Shown: positions 1-11,559 of the stretch, in pieces
How positions within the stretch are numbered: the stretch's first letter is position 1
How the letters are laid out: every line of letters begins with the position of its first letter
Source: Antedon mediterranea
Lineage: Eukaryota > Echinodermata > Crinoidea > Comatulida > Antedonidae
Reading direction: 5' to 3'
Assembly (NCBI RefSeq): GCF_964355755.1
Contig: NC_092676.1
Location: forward strand, 10,274,288-10,338,287
DNA length: 64,000 bases
Program-made: the position numbers and the translations under genes
Notes under the pieces: model-generated
Database searches by the model: none
Seen by the model: only the letters and a program-made list of their open reading frames with translations
Told to the model about the DNA's origin: nothing

Positions 1-27
1 CAAGCAGCGTAACATGTGCATGGGGGG

Positions 28-808
28 ATATGACCGGTTGGGCCGCCAACAAGTTGATCCGCCGGTAATTTCTATGAAACGGCCAGTGCGTCTTTTACGA
101 CATTTCGCCTAGTGATAGAGTGGTGTCCTAGTAGGCCCTACATAAGTTCATGGTCTTTAGGTTTATTGTGTCATGAAAATAAATAATAATTACATACTAC
201 AATTTTGTTGGTTTGAAACAGCTAAGGAAAGTAGTCATATTTAATAATTTAATTGTTTTTAATCTTTCAGTGCAGTGCACTCCATAATATTTTTCTCGCG
301 TGTTGCCTACCACGTAAAATCACGTTGTCTCTCAGGACTAATAGAGTATTGATATTCTTCGAATGAGGTTAAATAATTATTGTTTTTTATTTACTATCTT
401 TTAATATCATATTTTATTGAATTTTACAATGTTAATACACAAAATATTTTCCAAAAAAACGGTGATTTTATGCAATTATTTTACTTCAACTGCCGCCTGA
501 GGGGGCAACATGTTTACGTCATTTTTGGCTAAAAACGATCATTTTCGGTCATGTTTTAGGCCTTATATTTTGGAATCTACAAGTCAGATATTCATAATTA
601 TTTCTCTTTAATTATAATATTTAATAATATATACTAAAAACCGTGATATATAAACTTTGGAATATACATCGTTATATCTAATAATTAATATAAATAGAAC
701 TTCTATTAAATAGAAACGAGCACCGGCGAAAGTAAGCATTTGGCGTTTCATAGAAAATAACGTTTTTCTGGCGGCGCCTCAACTTGTCGGCGGCTCAACT
801 TGGCCTAA
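28..808. repeat. ~0.78-kb miniature inverted-repeat element, copy A
   Basis: Both ends carry the same word in inverted orientation: GGTTGGGCCGCC..ACAAGTTGA at the left and CAACTTGTCGGCGGCTCAAC at the right. An inverted copy of the whole unit lies at 20,231-20,993, and shorter diverged relatives of its interior (AAAACGATCATTTTCGG..., ACAAGTCAGAT...) lie near 19.7 and 63.7 kb. There is no coding capacity. The ORF over 784-1,218 starts in the right terminus and looks like chance. The TSD could not be fixed, so the family is unassigned. Non-autonomous DNA transposon is inferred from structure. Confidence 0.7.
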
Positions 809-863
809 TCCTGCATGGGGAGGGCCATAAGAAAGCTTTACATTTCACACATGCATTGTATAC

Positions 864-951
864 GGTCAAACCATGGAGGTATAAAAATATTTTTACCAAA
901 CCATGGAGCTGGTCAAACCATGGAGGTAAAATATACCTCCATGGTCAAACC
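864..951. repeat. Clustered CCATGG-centred repeats
   Basis: The 18-bp word GGTCAAACCATGGAGGTA occurs at 864 and 911, and an inverted version centred on the same CCATGG core ends at 951. The stretch can fold into alternative hairpins. No function is evident. Confidence 0.6.
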
Positions 952-1230
952 TTACCTGCCGCTGAAAAAGGGGCCTGGTTTGCCATGTTTATGATATTTC
1001 GTGTGCTAATCGAGTCGAATGCAGTTTTAATGATGCACTCTTGGCGTTCCATATCTGTTCGTTTGTTCGTGTCGACACATTCAGTATCAAATGGCGATAT
1101 TTCTGTAGTTTTTCAATCAATTGCTTGCTTGCGAGTATTATATAAGGTATGGTTTAAAGATCTTTGGTTATGTTCGGCTTCGGGATGTTATACCATACTT
1201 AGGCCTAGGCTAGGCTAGGCTATTATAGGG

Positions 1231-1322
1231 GTCGTCGGTTTCGTGTTATGGGTCGTCCAATTCTAGGTCGTCCAATTCGAGGTCGCCCGGGTCGTTGGGG
1301 TCGTCCAATTCGAGGTCGTCGC
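1231..1322. repeat. Degenerate tandem repeat of GGTCGTCCAATTCGA
   Basis: Imperfect tandem copies of GGTCGTCCAATTCGA and variants. The rest of 952-1,515 shows TAGGC-rich low-complexity sequence and no gene. Confidence 0.6.
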
Positions 1323-1515
1323 TTTCTACACACCCATCAATGTTCTTATATTTTCTATCAATAAAAACAGTCGGTGCTGTAGGGGAATGCATGTGTGTAG
1401 CTTGTCGATCTCACACAGACAGCAGAATTCCTCACACAGCCATTTTTATTATGCTTTGTTGTTGTTAAATTGCACCCTCAATGTAAGAAAATGATTACGT
1501 CATCGGTTATTTTAA

Positions 1516-1559
1516 GCGTACGTAAAATCCAGGGAACGTAAAACGAAGGTTCTACTGTA
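1516..1559. repeat. Solitary Tigger-like terminus (right end)
   Basis: The block ends ..AAAACGAAGGTTCTACTGTA, the inverted form of the CAGTAGAACC terminus also seen at 7,896-7,949 and 49,736. No matching left end was found nearby, so this is a truncated copy. The TA at the tip fits Tc1/mariner/pogo targeting. Confidence 0.5.
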
Positions 1560-2295
1560 AATACATTTCGGTTCTTATTCGTAAACGGTATCCATTGTTT
1601 ATTGCCATCTGTCTAGCACAAAATACCTACAAAACGCCGTTCAATTTCTCAATGCTAAAACAACTCACAGATATACTAGCGCGAGTTATAGGATGCCGCC
1701 TGTGATACAACCTGCTTGAGAGAACCGATATGGTCCCACATCACTTGACCCGGAACAATTCCAAAATTTTAGACCTATCTCAAATTTACCTTTCCATGCC
1801 AGATTAATTGAGAAAGTTGTCTCCACACAGTTAATGCCATACTAGTCCAGTCAAAATATGGTTGAACCTAGAACAAATTGCAACAGAATTTTTTTTTGTT
1901 TTATTTGGTTGATATGGTGAACATGAACATCATATCCAAAGTTTACCAAAATCGGACATCGGCAAGTGGGTTAATTAGCATAAATTCAAAATGGCCGCCA
2001 TTTGCTATTTTAAAGCCCCATATCTCCTTAACGGTTGGATTTAGACCACCTATATGCATTACGAGTAGATATAAATGTGATATTAAACATTCTAACTGGC
2101 ATATTTAAATTTCCATAGGACGTACCTATGACGTCATATGGTAGTTGTGACGTCATAAATTATGTTATAAATGTTTAAATGACATTATACTATGCGAACA
2201 ATTTAGAAACTGCAGAAAAACAAGTTTCCTAACATTCTCCTTGTTGAAATGAACATAATTTCCAAAGTTTACCAAAATCGGACGTCAGGAAGTGT

Positions 2296-3956
2296 CAGGC
2301 CTCGAATTTTACCGCGGCCAGTGCCGTCGGTGCCCTCCCAGTTGGCCTCAATGCCCTCGAAAATTAATAGCACCCACGGCCACTACTGGCCTGCCCTTTT
2401 TTTTGCGTTGGCCGTGAGTGCCCTTCCCGAGTTTTACCACAATAAAAACCACTGAAGTAGATAGAAAATAATGTCAAGAATATCGGACGAGACGCAAAAC
2501 TATCGCCTGTCTTCGTTGCAAGGGGATTTCCCTAAACGCATTTAGAGAAAACATCGAACATATTTATATAACCAAAACAATATCGTCCCGGCCGCCGTGC
2601 GTGGTAAATAATGGTATAGATTAAAATACAGGGGTGTACACTTTTAATAATAAAGCTAAAAACGTTCCTCGATCGGAGGTCACTGAAAGTATTAAAGTCG
2701 CACCACCCCCGCCTCAATAATCGAGCTAGCCGCCTTCGTTGAAAAAAAAATTACACGCACTCCTTGTCCTAGCCAGCCTATCCTCCCGCCGCCGATCCGA
2801 TCAACAAACACACGCGATTCAATACATTGGGAAAACAATTCCATTTGACGCACACGCACCCTCTGATAAGAAATTTCACACGACGTCGTCGTACGTGCGA
2901 GTACGAAGGATCGGTCGTTGGAAAAACAATTCCTTTTGACGTACACGCACCCTCTGATATGAAAATACCACGTGCGTTCCTGCATGGTGTAGTCCATTCC
3001 ATTATACGTGTAAAATTAGGGGTGTCAACTTTTAGTACTAAAGTTAAACCGGTACCTCAACCCGAAGATCGTTGGAAGTATATTATATTTATATTTTATC
3101 GCACCCACCTCAATAATCCAGCCGACAGATCATCGAAAAATCTTGTTTAACGACGTCGTACACTAAATTAACAAACGCGTTTTTACCGAACTCAAGGAAA
3201 TGGTATAGTCCACAATACACGTGCAGAAGGCTAAACAGAGAGAGAGAGGTCGGCGTCCGTCCGTCCGTGTTTTGAATTCTTATGAATATGGATTATACTA
3301 ACAAAAAAGCTTCAGAAATCGAAACTCGGAAAATAACAATAATTTATATTCTACAACATAATGTCATTGGCTTGATTTTTACCGTGGATAACACTCTGTG
3401 TATGAATAGTTGTAGTTAAGGCCTACAAACAAATTGTTTTTGTAACCTGTGTTCTCCGTCCGCTGCGCCTTTAGTGCTGCTAAGTGCTTGCTGTTGTTAG
3501 GGTCTTTACCCGTTGGGCCTGGCTTCACATGCCTTTTTTTGATCGCATTGTTTGAAACTAAACGAAACAACTGTGAACGCTAAACATCGTACCTTATTAT
3601 TATTTATATGGATCGTAAATACACGTAATATTTATATATAATGAAATACAAAAAGATGTAGACAGTCCTCTCCTACTACTACTACGCAATCTGATGAATA
3701 GGGGAAATTCCCCCAAAAATGTTTGCGGGTAGAATTTTTTTTTTTGAAAAAACTTCAACCCGGGCGCTCAACCGGAAACAAGCTATTTTTAAATTTTGGC
3801 CTATTTATTAAAATATTTTTTAATTTTGGCCTTGGTGCCCCTTCGATTTAAAACAAATGGCCTTGGTGCCCTCCCATTTGGCCTTGGTGCCCCTCAAATC
3901 AATGAAAACCGGAGGCCAAATGGCCTTGCCCCTAAAATCCCCAAATTCGAGGCCTG
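2296..3956. mobile_element. 1.66-kb element with CAGGCCTCGAATTT ends and 6-bp TSD
   Basis: It begins CAGGCCTCGAATTTT and ends (inverted) CAAATTCGAGGCCTG. AAGTGT stands on both sides (2,290-2,295 and 3,957-3,962). It sits inside the left arm of the 1,843-6,315 element, so it is younger. Its flanks are rich in GGCCTTGGTGCCC repeats. The interior (about 2,405-3,440) is shared with the 8,595-10,121 element and has internal duplications, for example GACGCACACGCACCCTCTGA near 2,848 and again, slightly changed, near 2,938. CAGG tips hint at hAT, but hAT normally makes 8-bp duplications. The ORFs inside have no recognised domain. Confidence 0.8.
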
Positions 3957-4926
3957 AAGTGTGTTCATTAGCATAAATTAAAAACGGCCGCTATTTACTA
4001 TATCATTTTGAAGCCCTATATCTCCTTAATGGTGGTTTTAGACCACCAAAGTGCATTGCGAGTAGATATAAATGTGACATTAAACTTCCCAATTAGCACA
4101 TTTAAATTACCATATGACGTAAATATGACGTCATAAGGTAGTTGTGACGTCATGTATTATGTTATAACTGCTTAAATGGCATTATCCCATGCTAAAAAAT
4201 GTAGAAACTGCAGGAAAACAATTTTCTAACAATTTCCTGTTGAAATGAACATGATATCCTAAGTTCACCAAAATCAGACTTCAAGAGGGTCAATTAGCAT
4301 AAATTCAAAATACCATTTTGAAGCCCTGTATCTCCTTAGCGGTTGGGTTTAGACAGCCTATGTGCATTACGAGTAGATATATATGTAAAAACCATTGAAA
4401 TTTCTCATTAAGTTTCCATTTACAAAATCTTATGAAAATAGATATTCTACAGAACCGTATGAAAGGTGATCATCAACTGTATTTCCGAAACTGATTTGTA
4501 CTCAAGCGCACATCTTGTTTTGTGTTTTCTAAAACTACATCTTTTAGAACTTTATCTCTTTAAATTGGTAAAGGAATAAAAAAAATATTTTAATGAGGCG
4601 ATTGATTGTGGGTCAGGCAATTCAAACCCATCATTCCCACAAACTCATCTCAATTGAAATGAAAATGATAAATGTCATACTGTAGTTTTCTGTATAGTCA
4701 GCATCTCCATTCTGCTCTTTCAAATTTGCTATTTCATTGCATCTGTTTGATGTCGATCATTTATGAGACAACAACTTTTTATGATGTTTTATATAATGTT
4801 TATCTTTTGAATGCTGTTTCCAAGATTCAATGAGCATATAACAAGGACACTTCATCCTAGTGTTAACTAGGATGAAGAACCATCAGTTAAAAGATACACA
4901 TCAACGGAATCCAAAAAGGGGTTGTT

Positions 4927-5146
4927 AAGGTAATACAGTAATTTTCAAACTTGCCACTACTAATTACAGTATTTTATTTTTCGACAAGACAGTATTCAAT
5001 TTCCTTGACAAAAAATGTCAGAAAAATGGAATAGAAACTTTGAATGCAGATGGGGATCTATTAAATATCTTACTTTGCCATAATAAAAAAAAGCGATTGC
5101 GTTTTAAGACAGAAGAAGCAAAAAATAGTGGAATAATTGGTACTTA
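4927..5146 (+). pseudogene. Unidentified decayed ORF in the element centre
   Basis: One open frame of about 72 codons without an upstream Met ends at TAA 5,144-5,146. It contains NFLDKKCQKNGIETLNADGD and is basic near its end (KKKRLRFKTEEAK). Protein-like composition continues in other frames to about 5,290. Its place at the centre of an inverted-end element suggests a transposase remnant. I recognise no family. Confidence 0.35.
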
Positions 5147-7607
5147 AAGAAAACATCTTAAGGAGCAAATTTGCAACATCTTTGTAATGCTCTGCACTTG
5201 CAAAGAAACAGGGGTATGCATTCTATTCTAAGCAAGAACTGTTTGGTCCAAAATTTAAAAAGACATCAGAAAAGCCAATGAAGTATTTTGACGGCGCCAA
5301 CATTACATTTTCTATGTATGTACTTTGGATTGGAAACTTACTGTGATCCAACTCCATATTTAGGATGGGGTCGAATTATTAAATCCCAGACTCATTACTT
5401 AATTAAGAATCCTATTTCTTTAAATATATATGAGATATATGAGATATATATGCAGTTATAAAAAGTTGCAGTTGCAGAAAATTAACTGGAATGTTCTATT
5501 GCATGTTGTGAAGGGTGGCCGAATAACTTCTGATACCCATGATCTTAACCTGGATGTGGTAAATGTTCTACTATTTTCATGAGATTAAAAACATTTTTTT
5601 CTTTCGGTTTCTATATTTTCCCCTTAGAATAATGCCAATTGAGCATTATTGTGACAAAATACATGACGTCATATGTCTTATGACATCATAGGTACGTTAT
5701 ATGGCAATTTAAATATGCTAATTATAAAGTTTAATATCACATTTATATCTACTCTCAATGCACTTAGGTGGTCTAAAACCAAGCGTTAAGGAGATATGGA
5801 GCTTCAAAATGGTATGATAAATAGCGGCCATTTTGAATGTATGCTAATTAACCCACTTCCTGACGTCCGATTTTGGTAAACTTTGGAAATAATGTTCATT
5901 TTAACAAGGAGAATGTCAAGAAACATGTTTTCTTGCAGTCCCTAAATTGTTTGAATAGTATAATGTCATTTAAACAGTTATAACATAATATATGACGTCA
6001 CAACTACCATATGACGTCATAAGTACGTCATATGGAAATTTAAATATGCTAATTAGAATGTTTAATATCACATTTATATCTACTCGTAATGCACTTAGGT
6101 GGTCTAAATCCAACCGTTAGAGAGATATGAGGCTTCAAAATAGCAAATGGCGGCCATTTTGAATTTATGCTAATTAACCCACTTCCCGATGTCCGATTTT
6201 GGTAAACTTTGGATATGATATTCATTTGAACCATATTTACCAGACAAAACAAAAAAAAATTCTGTTGCAATTTGTTCTAGGTTCACCCTATTTTTGACTT
6301 ATCTTTACTGGACTATACCTTATTAATTTTAATTTGTTAGACCCATTCCAATCAGCATATAAAGAGGGTCACTGTACTGAAACAGCTCTTCTTAGGATAC
6401 TAAATGACATAAAAGTTGCTATGGACAGTAAGCAAGCAGTTGCCCTTGTAATGCTTGACCTATCTGCTGCCTTCGATACAGTTGACCACCAAATACTTCT
6501 TGATCGTCTTCATTCTTATTTTGGCATTTCTGGCTTTGTTTTGAACTGATTTATTTCATATCTTCAAAACCGTACACAATTCATTGAAATAAATGGTGTT
6601 AGATCGTCGCCTAAATATATGGAATGCGGAGTCCCTCAAGGATCCATCCTTGGCCCGATTCTTTTCTCTTTATACTGTACATATCTCCTTTATCCCAAAT
6701 TATCAAACGTCACTACATCTCTTATCATTTCTACGCTGATGATATTCAGTTGTATATTCCTTTTGATCCCCATAATCTACTTATTGTTATTGAACGCCTT
6801 GAGAATTGCCTTAAAGACATCCATACCTGGCTTTCGACCAATCCCCTCAAATTAAATGATAATAAATCTGACTACATCATTTTCTGTACTAATCATATTC
6901 GTACCAAAATAGCACCCCATTTTAATTTATTACTATTGGCTCATCACTCATACATCCGTCTCAATTAGTTACTAATCTTGGTATAAAATTTGACGAATCT
7001 CTAAACATGGCAGCACACATCAGTTATATTACTAAATCAGTAAACTGTTATCTTCGCAATATTGCACACATTCGACATTTTGCTTTCGATACGCTCCACA
7101 TCCTCTATCATTCATGGTTTTATCTCCTCTCGTCTTGATTATTGCAATTCTCTGTTCTATGCCCTTCCGAATTTTCAAATTAATCGTCTTCAACGACTAC
7201 AGAACTCGGCTGCTCGTATCATTACGTTTACTAACCGTCGCTCTCACATTTCACCTGTTCTTCGAGAACTTCACTGGCTCCCCATTGACAATCGAATCAA
7301 ATTTAAAATCTTGCTCCTTACTTTTAAAGCACTTCTTTTCAACCAACCTGCTCACATCCGTCAATTTTATGTTCCTGGACGAACTCTTAGATCATCTGAT
7401 GATTTTTTACTCTCACGCATAGCCACTAAAACCTTTGGTCATAGATTGTTTTCTTTTGCAGCACCCACACTCTGGAATTCACTCCCCCCACAAATTAAAC
7501 ACTACTCTTCTGTTGCCTTGTTTAAAAAATTGCTCAAAACTCATTTTTTCGACCACTAACATGCCCAGCGCCTTTGATTTTGTACCTCGGTCTTTGAATT
7601 GACGCTT

Positions 7608-7652
<45 letters not shown>

Positions 7653-7895
7653 TATCACCTGTTGTTTGTTTATCAAATTACGTACATTTCATTGGCTTTT
7701 TTAGCGCGTTGTTGCTGCGTAATTTGTGATTTCGACTTATACGATATAAATCACTAAAGAATGTGTGTATTCGGACCGCAAAAAGACGTCGACTTAGACG
7801 AATTGGGACTTTCATTAAAATTTGACTTGCGCGAATACATACGTAATTACATATTGTAGGCCTACTTCATTTTGTTGTTTTTTTTCAAAGTAACG

Positions 7896-7949
7896 TACAG
7901 TAGAACCTTTGTTTTACGTTCCCTGGATTAAAACGAAGGTTCTACTGTA
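7896..7949. repeat. 54-bp TA-flanked hairpin (minimal Tigger-like element)
   Basis: TA then CAGTAGAACCTTTGTTTTAC, a short loop, then AAAACGAAGGTTCTACTG and TA. This is two termini of the CAGTAGAACC family fused with almost nothing between, so an extreme internal-deletion derivative. Around it, 7,950-8,212 is AT-rich, with the motif AATCTACAATCAAATA repeated irregularly and no gene. Confidence 0.65.
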
Positions 7950-8594
7950 TACAAGTTTATTGTTTTTACCAGTTAATCTAATACAATCAAATATATAAAA
8001 TGACATACTTAATGTACAATTTCGTTTTTTTATCATACCAAAGTAGCCTGTATACAATTTTTTTTTTAATCACAAGGTTCAAATAGTTAATCTACAATCA
8101 AATACATATTAACCTACAATTGTGTTGTTTTTATCATAGAAAATTGAATGTATACAAAGTTATTGTTTTTTATTATTCAAGGTTTAAACAGTTAATCTAC
8201 AATCAAATAGTTTTATAAGAATATATAATAAATATAATTACATAAAAGAAAACAAATATAATTATTCGTTAAATCATTCGTTTTATTTAGCCATGTACAT
8301 TCATGTTTAAAAGGTACTGTTGGTTTTATTTTGTTGAATATTTTATAAGGCGATGATGATGATGTCATCAGAGCGTGAACACCTCGTTGTTGCCTGCTGT
8401 GTATTCGTCCCATAATCTGGTCAAGTATTGGTTTGCTCTGATAGCGCTGATGGATGAAAGTCTAGTGACGTCTTCTATAAATACCAGTTCTGCGGCCAAC
8501 GTAATCAACACTCTTTCCTCATACAGCAATTAACACATGAGATAAAACTGAAGATTTCCTGTTAGAAAGAAAAGACGAATAAGCAATTTACTAA

Positions 8595-10121
8595 GGGGCC
8601 GTCCAAAAACTAATTTTCCGCGAGTTCCGCGATAACAAACCCTATTACTTACTCAACCATGAAAGTGAACGTCTCTTGCGGTAATGAGGCAAAATCATTC
8701 AAGCTTGATTTTCTCGCGGAACTCATGAATTAATATCGCGAGACTCGCGGAAGCCTTACAATATCGCGGAACTCGCGGCAGTATTGCCGATACTAGAGAA
8801 TATAGTGCTCGTTTGTATTAATAACGCTTTGCCAGCCAGGTATTACGGTAATTGATTTGTACAGAAGAACAAATTATATTTCAATATTGTTTACAATTAT
8901 TATATCCATTCGTGTGTCTGATCTTGTTTTTGTTATTAATAAATATATAGATAATAATAAATGAAATGTGAGTGCCCTTCCCGAGTTTTACCACAATAAA
9001 AACCACTGAAGTAGATAGAAAATATTAATGTCAAGAAGATTTGTTTACACGACGACTCACCTCGTTGCAGAAGTCAGGCGACTTCGCCCTTGCTTGCAGA
9101 GGCCTCCTTCTTGCGTTTACATTGTCGCCACATTGCCACGCTGCTAGCCTGGTAAAAACAACTACCAAGATAGATTTATTATAAAGTGCTTGCTTGTTAA
9201 ACAATGATAGTCCCCTGTGTACAGTACAGAAAGAAAATAATAAATCACCATGTTTCAGATTACGACGCATTACACGCACTCCTAGCCTATCCTCCCACCG
9301 CCGATCCAATCGAGAACACATGCAATTCAATTCATTGGGAAAACAATTCCATTTGACGCACACGCACCCTCTGATAAGAAAATACCATGTGCGTTCCTGC
9401 ATGGTGCAGTCCATTATACGTGTAAAATTAGGGGTGTCCGCTTTTAGTAACAAAGTTAAACACGCACCTCAATCCGAAGATCGTTGGAAGTATATTATAT
9501 TTATATTTTATCGCACCCACCTCAATAATCCAGCCGACAGATCATCGAAAAATCTTGTTTAACAACGTCGTACACTAAATTAACGAACGCGTTTTTACCG
9601 ACCTCGAAGAAATAGTATAGTCCACAATACATGTGCAGAATTAATTCTAAACTAACAGGGTATAACAGAGAGAGAGGGGCCGGCGTCCGTCCGTGTTTTG
9701 AATTTTATATAAAAAAAAGCTTTAGAAATCAAACTCGGAAAATAACTATAATTTATATTCTACTACATAATGTCATTGGCTTGAATTTTACCGTGGTTGA
9801 AACCCTGTGTATGAATAGTTGTAGTTAAGGCCTACAAACAAATTGTTTTGGTATCATTTTCTCCGTTCCATCAGAGTAGTTTAAGTAGGACTAGGCCTAG
9901 TACTAGCCTACTGTAGTCGTAGTCGGCCAACCTAGCTAGGCCTAAAACGTGCTATTCTGTACTATGATCTCATCTATTTATTAGGCTACCCGCGGAACTC
10001 GCGATATGTGGGCGGCAACATTTTGATTGTTGATATGAATATTCATCAATTGCGTTCCGCGAGCATTCCGAATGAAGGTAAAATCGCGGAACTCGCGGAA
10101 AATTATTTTTTTGACGGCCCC
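8595..10121. mobile_element. PIF/Harbinger-like element, 1.53 kb, TSD TAA
   Basis: Ends GGGGCCGTCCAAAAA.. and ..TTTTTTTGACGGCCCC, extending inward over TTTTCCGCGAGTTCCGCGAT as an inverted repeat. TAA lies directly outside both ends (8,592-8,594; 10,122-10,124). A GG-rich tip and a 3-bp TAA/TTA duplication are the PIF/Harbinger signature. No transposase is visible, so it is non-autonomous. More CGCGGAACTCGCG copies lie inside (8,715-8,780; 9,990-10,090). It interrupts an intron of the MULE gene. Confidence 0.85.
8965..9860. repeat. 0.9-kb segment shared with 2,405-3,440
   Basis: Long direct similarity to the interior of the 2,296-3,956 element, starting GTGAGTGCCCTTCCCGAG (2,411; 8,970) and running through GCACCCTCTGATAAGAAA, AAGATCGTTGGAAGTATATT and GTCCGTCCGTGTTTTGAATT to AGTTGTAGTTAAGGCCTACA. 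The ORFs on it (9,031-9,453; 9,194-9,562) match no family and overlap on opposite strands. Confidence 0.75.
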
Positions 10122-11394
10122 TAAATTAACACATTTAGATAGTTGTTAGGAACTGATTTTTCATTCAAATTGCACTTACCACGTTTAGCACGATAGTTTA
10201 TACGTCGATGCCATCCTTCGATGTCATTGTTGGTTCGCACAAAGTGACAGTAGACAACCCAGTCTTGTGGCATGAAAATACAACCATCTATCCATGTTGT
10301 CCGCATATACTCCATTAATGGTGGAAGTCCATTAACTCCAATCACATCTTCTTTGGTTGCGGCGTAGACAGGACCAATATGCTCAACGGTGATGACGGGT
10401 AAAGACATCAGTTGTCGGACGACCGCTTGTGTTCCAGGATCCCTTCGGTAAGCTTGTTGTAGCCCCAATTCCTGCACCTTACGGAATACAGCCTGCAACA
10501 AGAAGAATTTAAAACTATGAAATACTATTATGTAATGTGGTATTTACAAAGGTAATTTAATCGTAAAAGAAACCTACCTGTGTAAAGTGGAAAAAAAAAC
10601 CCGCTGATTCTAACCCGTGGAAGCAACGCCCGAATGACTTGCCACAATGCTGCCTCGAAGTCAACACAATCTTTCTCACAGAAGTTCTGGGAATCAATGT
10701 CAGAATTGCTTCCAGTACAGCTGCAGTATAGTCATATGTGCTCTTTCCTGACATGACGAAAACAAGTGGTACTAGCTTCTGTGCTGTCCCAGACTTGATG
10801 AAGCTGTTGATGGAAAATAGCTGATAAAAGGGCTCTTTGACCATCAATGTACCTACAGTATAAAAAACAAAATATAATACAATATATTTAAATATTACTA
10901 CAAAGTAGCAATATTAGTGATTTAATAATTTAAATTCGAAAATGAAATTATGCAACATACCAAACCTTTGCCCTTTCAAGGAGGTGAATCATGTCATCAG
11001 TCGCCAGAACGATGTGTTGTACATTAAAGAAATCCAGGTGGGATGTGTTTGTCATCCAGTATGAAGTTTAGTTCCATTGGTTGGTTAGGTCTGGTGAGTT
11101 TCTGTTTCACCTTTTCTCGACCTACAAAAGAAAATATATAAGTAGCTATATACGTCGCGCAAAAAAATGAAATTATTCCAAAGGTAAAAATGCGAAAACC
11201 TGTGACAATGAGAAAAGAATAGTAAGAACAACAACCATACCTGGGATGTTATCTCAAACATGCTCTTGCGTTCCTCGGACATAAGCACCATCTCTTTCCA
11301 TGACATGCATCATGCAGTCTTCATGCTCAACTAGTCTAAACAGTTTCAAGACCAACCTAAAGACGTCGCTATTCGCTGATGTTCTCGCACGTTG

Positions 11395-11482
11395 TTAATG
11401 CACAAAGCGCCATGAGCGCCACATGGGTGGAGGATACCGGCGCTATATAAGTTTTCATTTATTATTATTATTATTATTTCAT
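11395..11482 (-). repeat. LINE/SINE-type 3' tail with TATATAGCGCC
   Basis: Read on the - strand: (AAT)n, then ACTTATATAGCGCC and a GGCGCTCATGGCGCTT block. This arrangement is common at 3' ends of dispersed retroposons in invertebrates. A related tail lies at 16,475-16,720. Confidence 0.5.
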
Positions 11483-11559
11483 GGCACATCGCCAAGTCAC
11501 AGCTGGTCTCAGTCTATCAACCTTCAAGGTGTATTCGTAACCAAGACTTAAAAATTGTT

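Larger units (their letters stand above)
1843..6315. mobile_element. 4.47-kb inverted-end DNA element inserted in the LINE
   Basis: The ends are inverted repeats: TAGTCCAGT... at the left, ...ACTGGACTA at the right, both continuing into GAACCTAGAACAAATTGCAA (1,865 onward; reversed near 6,285). TAC flanks both sides (1,840-1,842; 6,316-6,318). The arms hold copies of a ~400-bp unit with TGACGTCATATGG and GCATTACGAGTAGATAT (left 1,870-2,290 and 3,960-4,390; right, inverted, 5,640-5,880 and 5,890-6,290). The centre (4,390-5,640) holds one degraded ORF. A second element (2,296-3,956) sits in the left arm. The 3-bp duplication and TAGTCC tips do not match a superfamily I can name. Confidence 0.85.
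1720..7652 (+). pseudogene. CR1/L2-like LINE ORF2 (reverse transcriptase), split by a DNA element
   Basis: Two pieces of one non-LTR reverse transcriptase, 1,720-1,842 and 6,316-7,652. The first encodes the start of the RT domain (NFRPISNLPF, IEKVVSTQL). The second resumes with LLDPFQSAYKEGH and TETALLRI, then AFDTVDHQILL (palm Asp), PQGSILGP, the FYADD box near 6,735-6,755, and a typical C-terminal region (RLQNSAARI, LHWLP, LWNSLPPQI) to a stop at 7,559. The pieces join in frame once the 1,843-6,315 insertion and one copy of its TAC duplication are removed. Damage includes a TGA at 6,547 and frameshifts near 6,620 and 7,000. The 3' end is an (ATA)n tail (7,609-7,652), usual for this LINE group. 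The copy is 5' truncated (no endonuclease seen). It is clearly a LINE; clade CR1/L2 is judged from motifs only. Confidence 0.9.
8213..11306 (-). pseudogene. MULE-type transposase gene, multi-exon, decayed
   Basis: Exons on the - strand with GT..AG borders: about 11,121-10,961 (LATDDMIHLLERAKVW), 10,852-10,578 (YIDG, VKEPFYQLFSI, LVFVMSGKSTYDY, DFEAALWQ, FFHFTQ), 10,492-10,180 (VFRKVQELGLQ to VRTNNDIEGWHRRINYRAKR) and 8,558 downward (NLQFYLMC, LLYEE). The order and the motifs WYxDGT, DFE and NN(D/N)xEGWH are those of MULE transposases (DDE fold, MULE domain). Joining 10,180 to 8,558 keeps frame across an intron with donor GTAAGT and acceptor CTAACAG. That intron carries the 8,595-10,121 element. 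Damage: a stop (TAA for a Gln codon) just after LMC, a frameshift near 11,020, a loss after YIDG, and two compensating single-base indels around DFEAALWQ. The N-terminal exon near 11,306-11,241 is uncertain. Confidence 0.85.

Noticed and set aside
7479-7676. ORF with poly-isoleucine
   Set aside because: Translation of the (ATA)n tail of the LINE on the opposite strand.
9031-9562. Opposed ORFs of 140 and 122 aa
   Set aside because: They overlap inside a repeat also present at 2.4-3.4 kb, where frames differ; neither has a motif.
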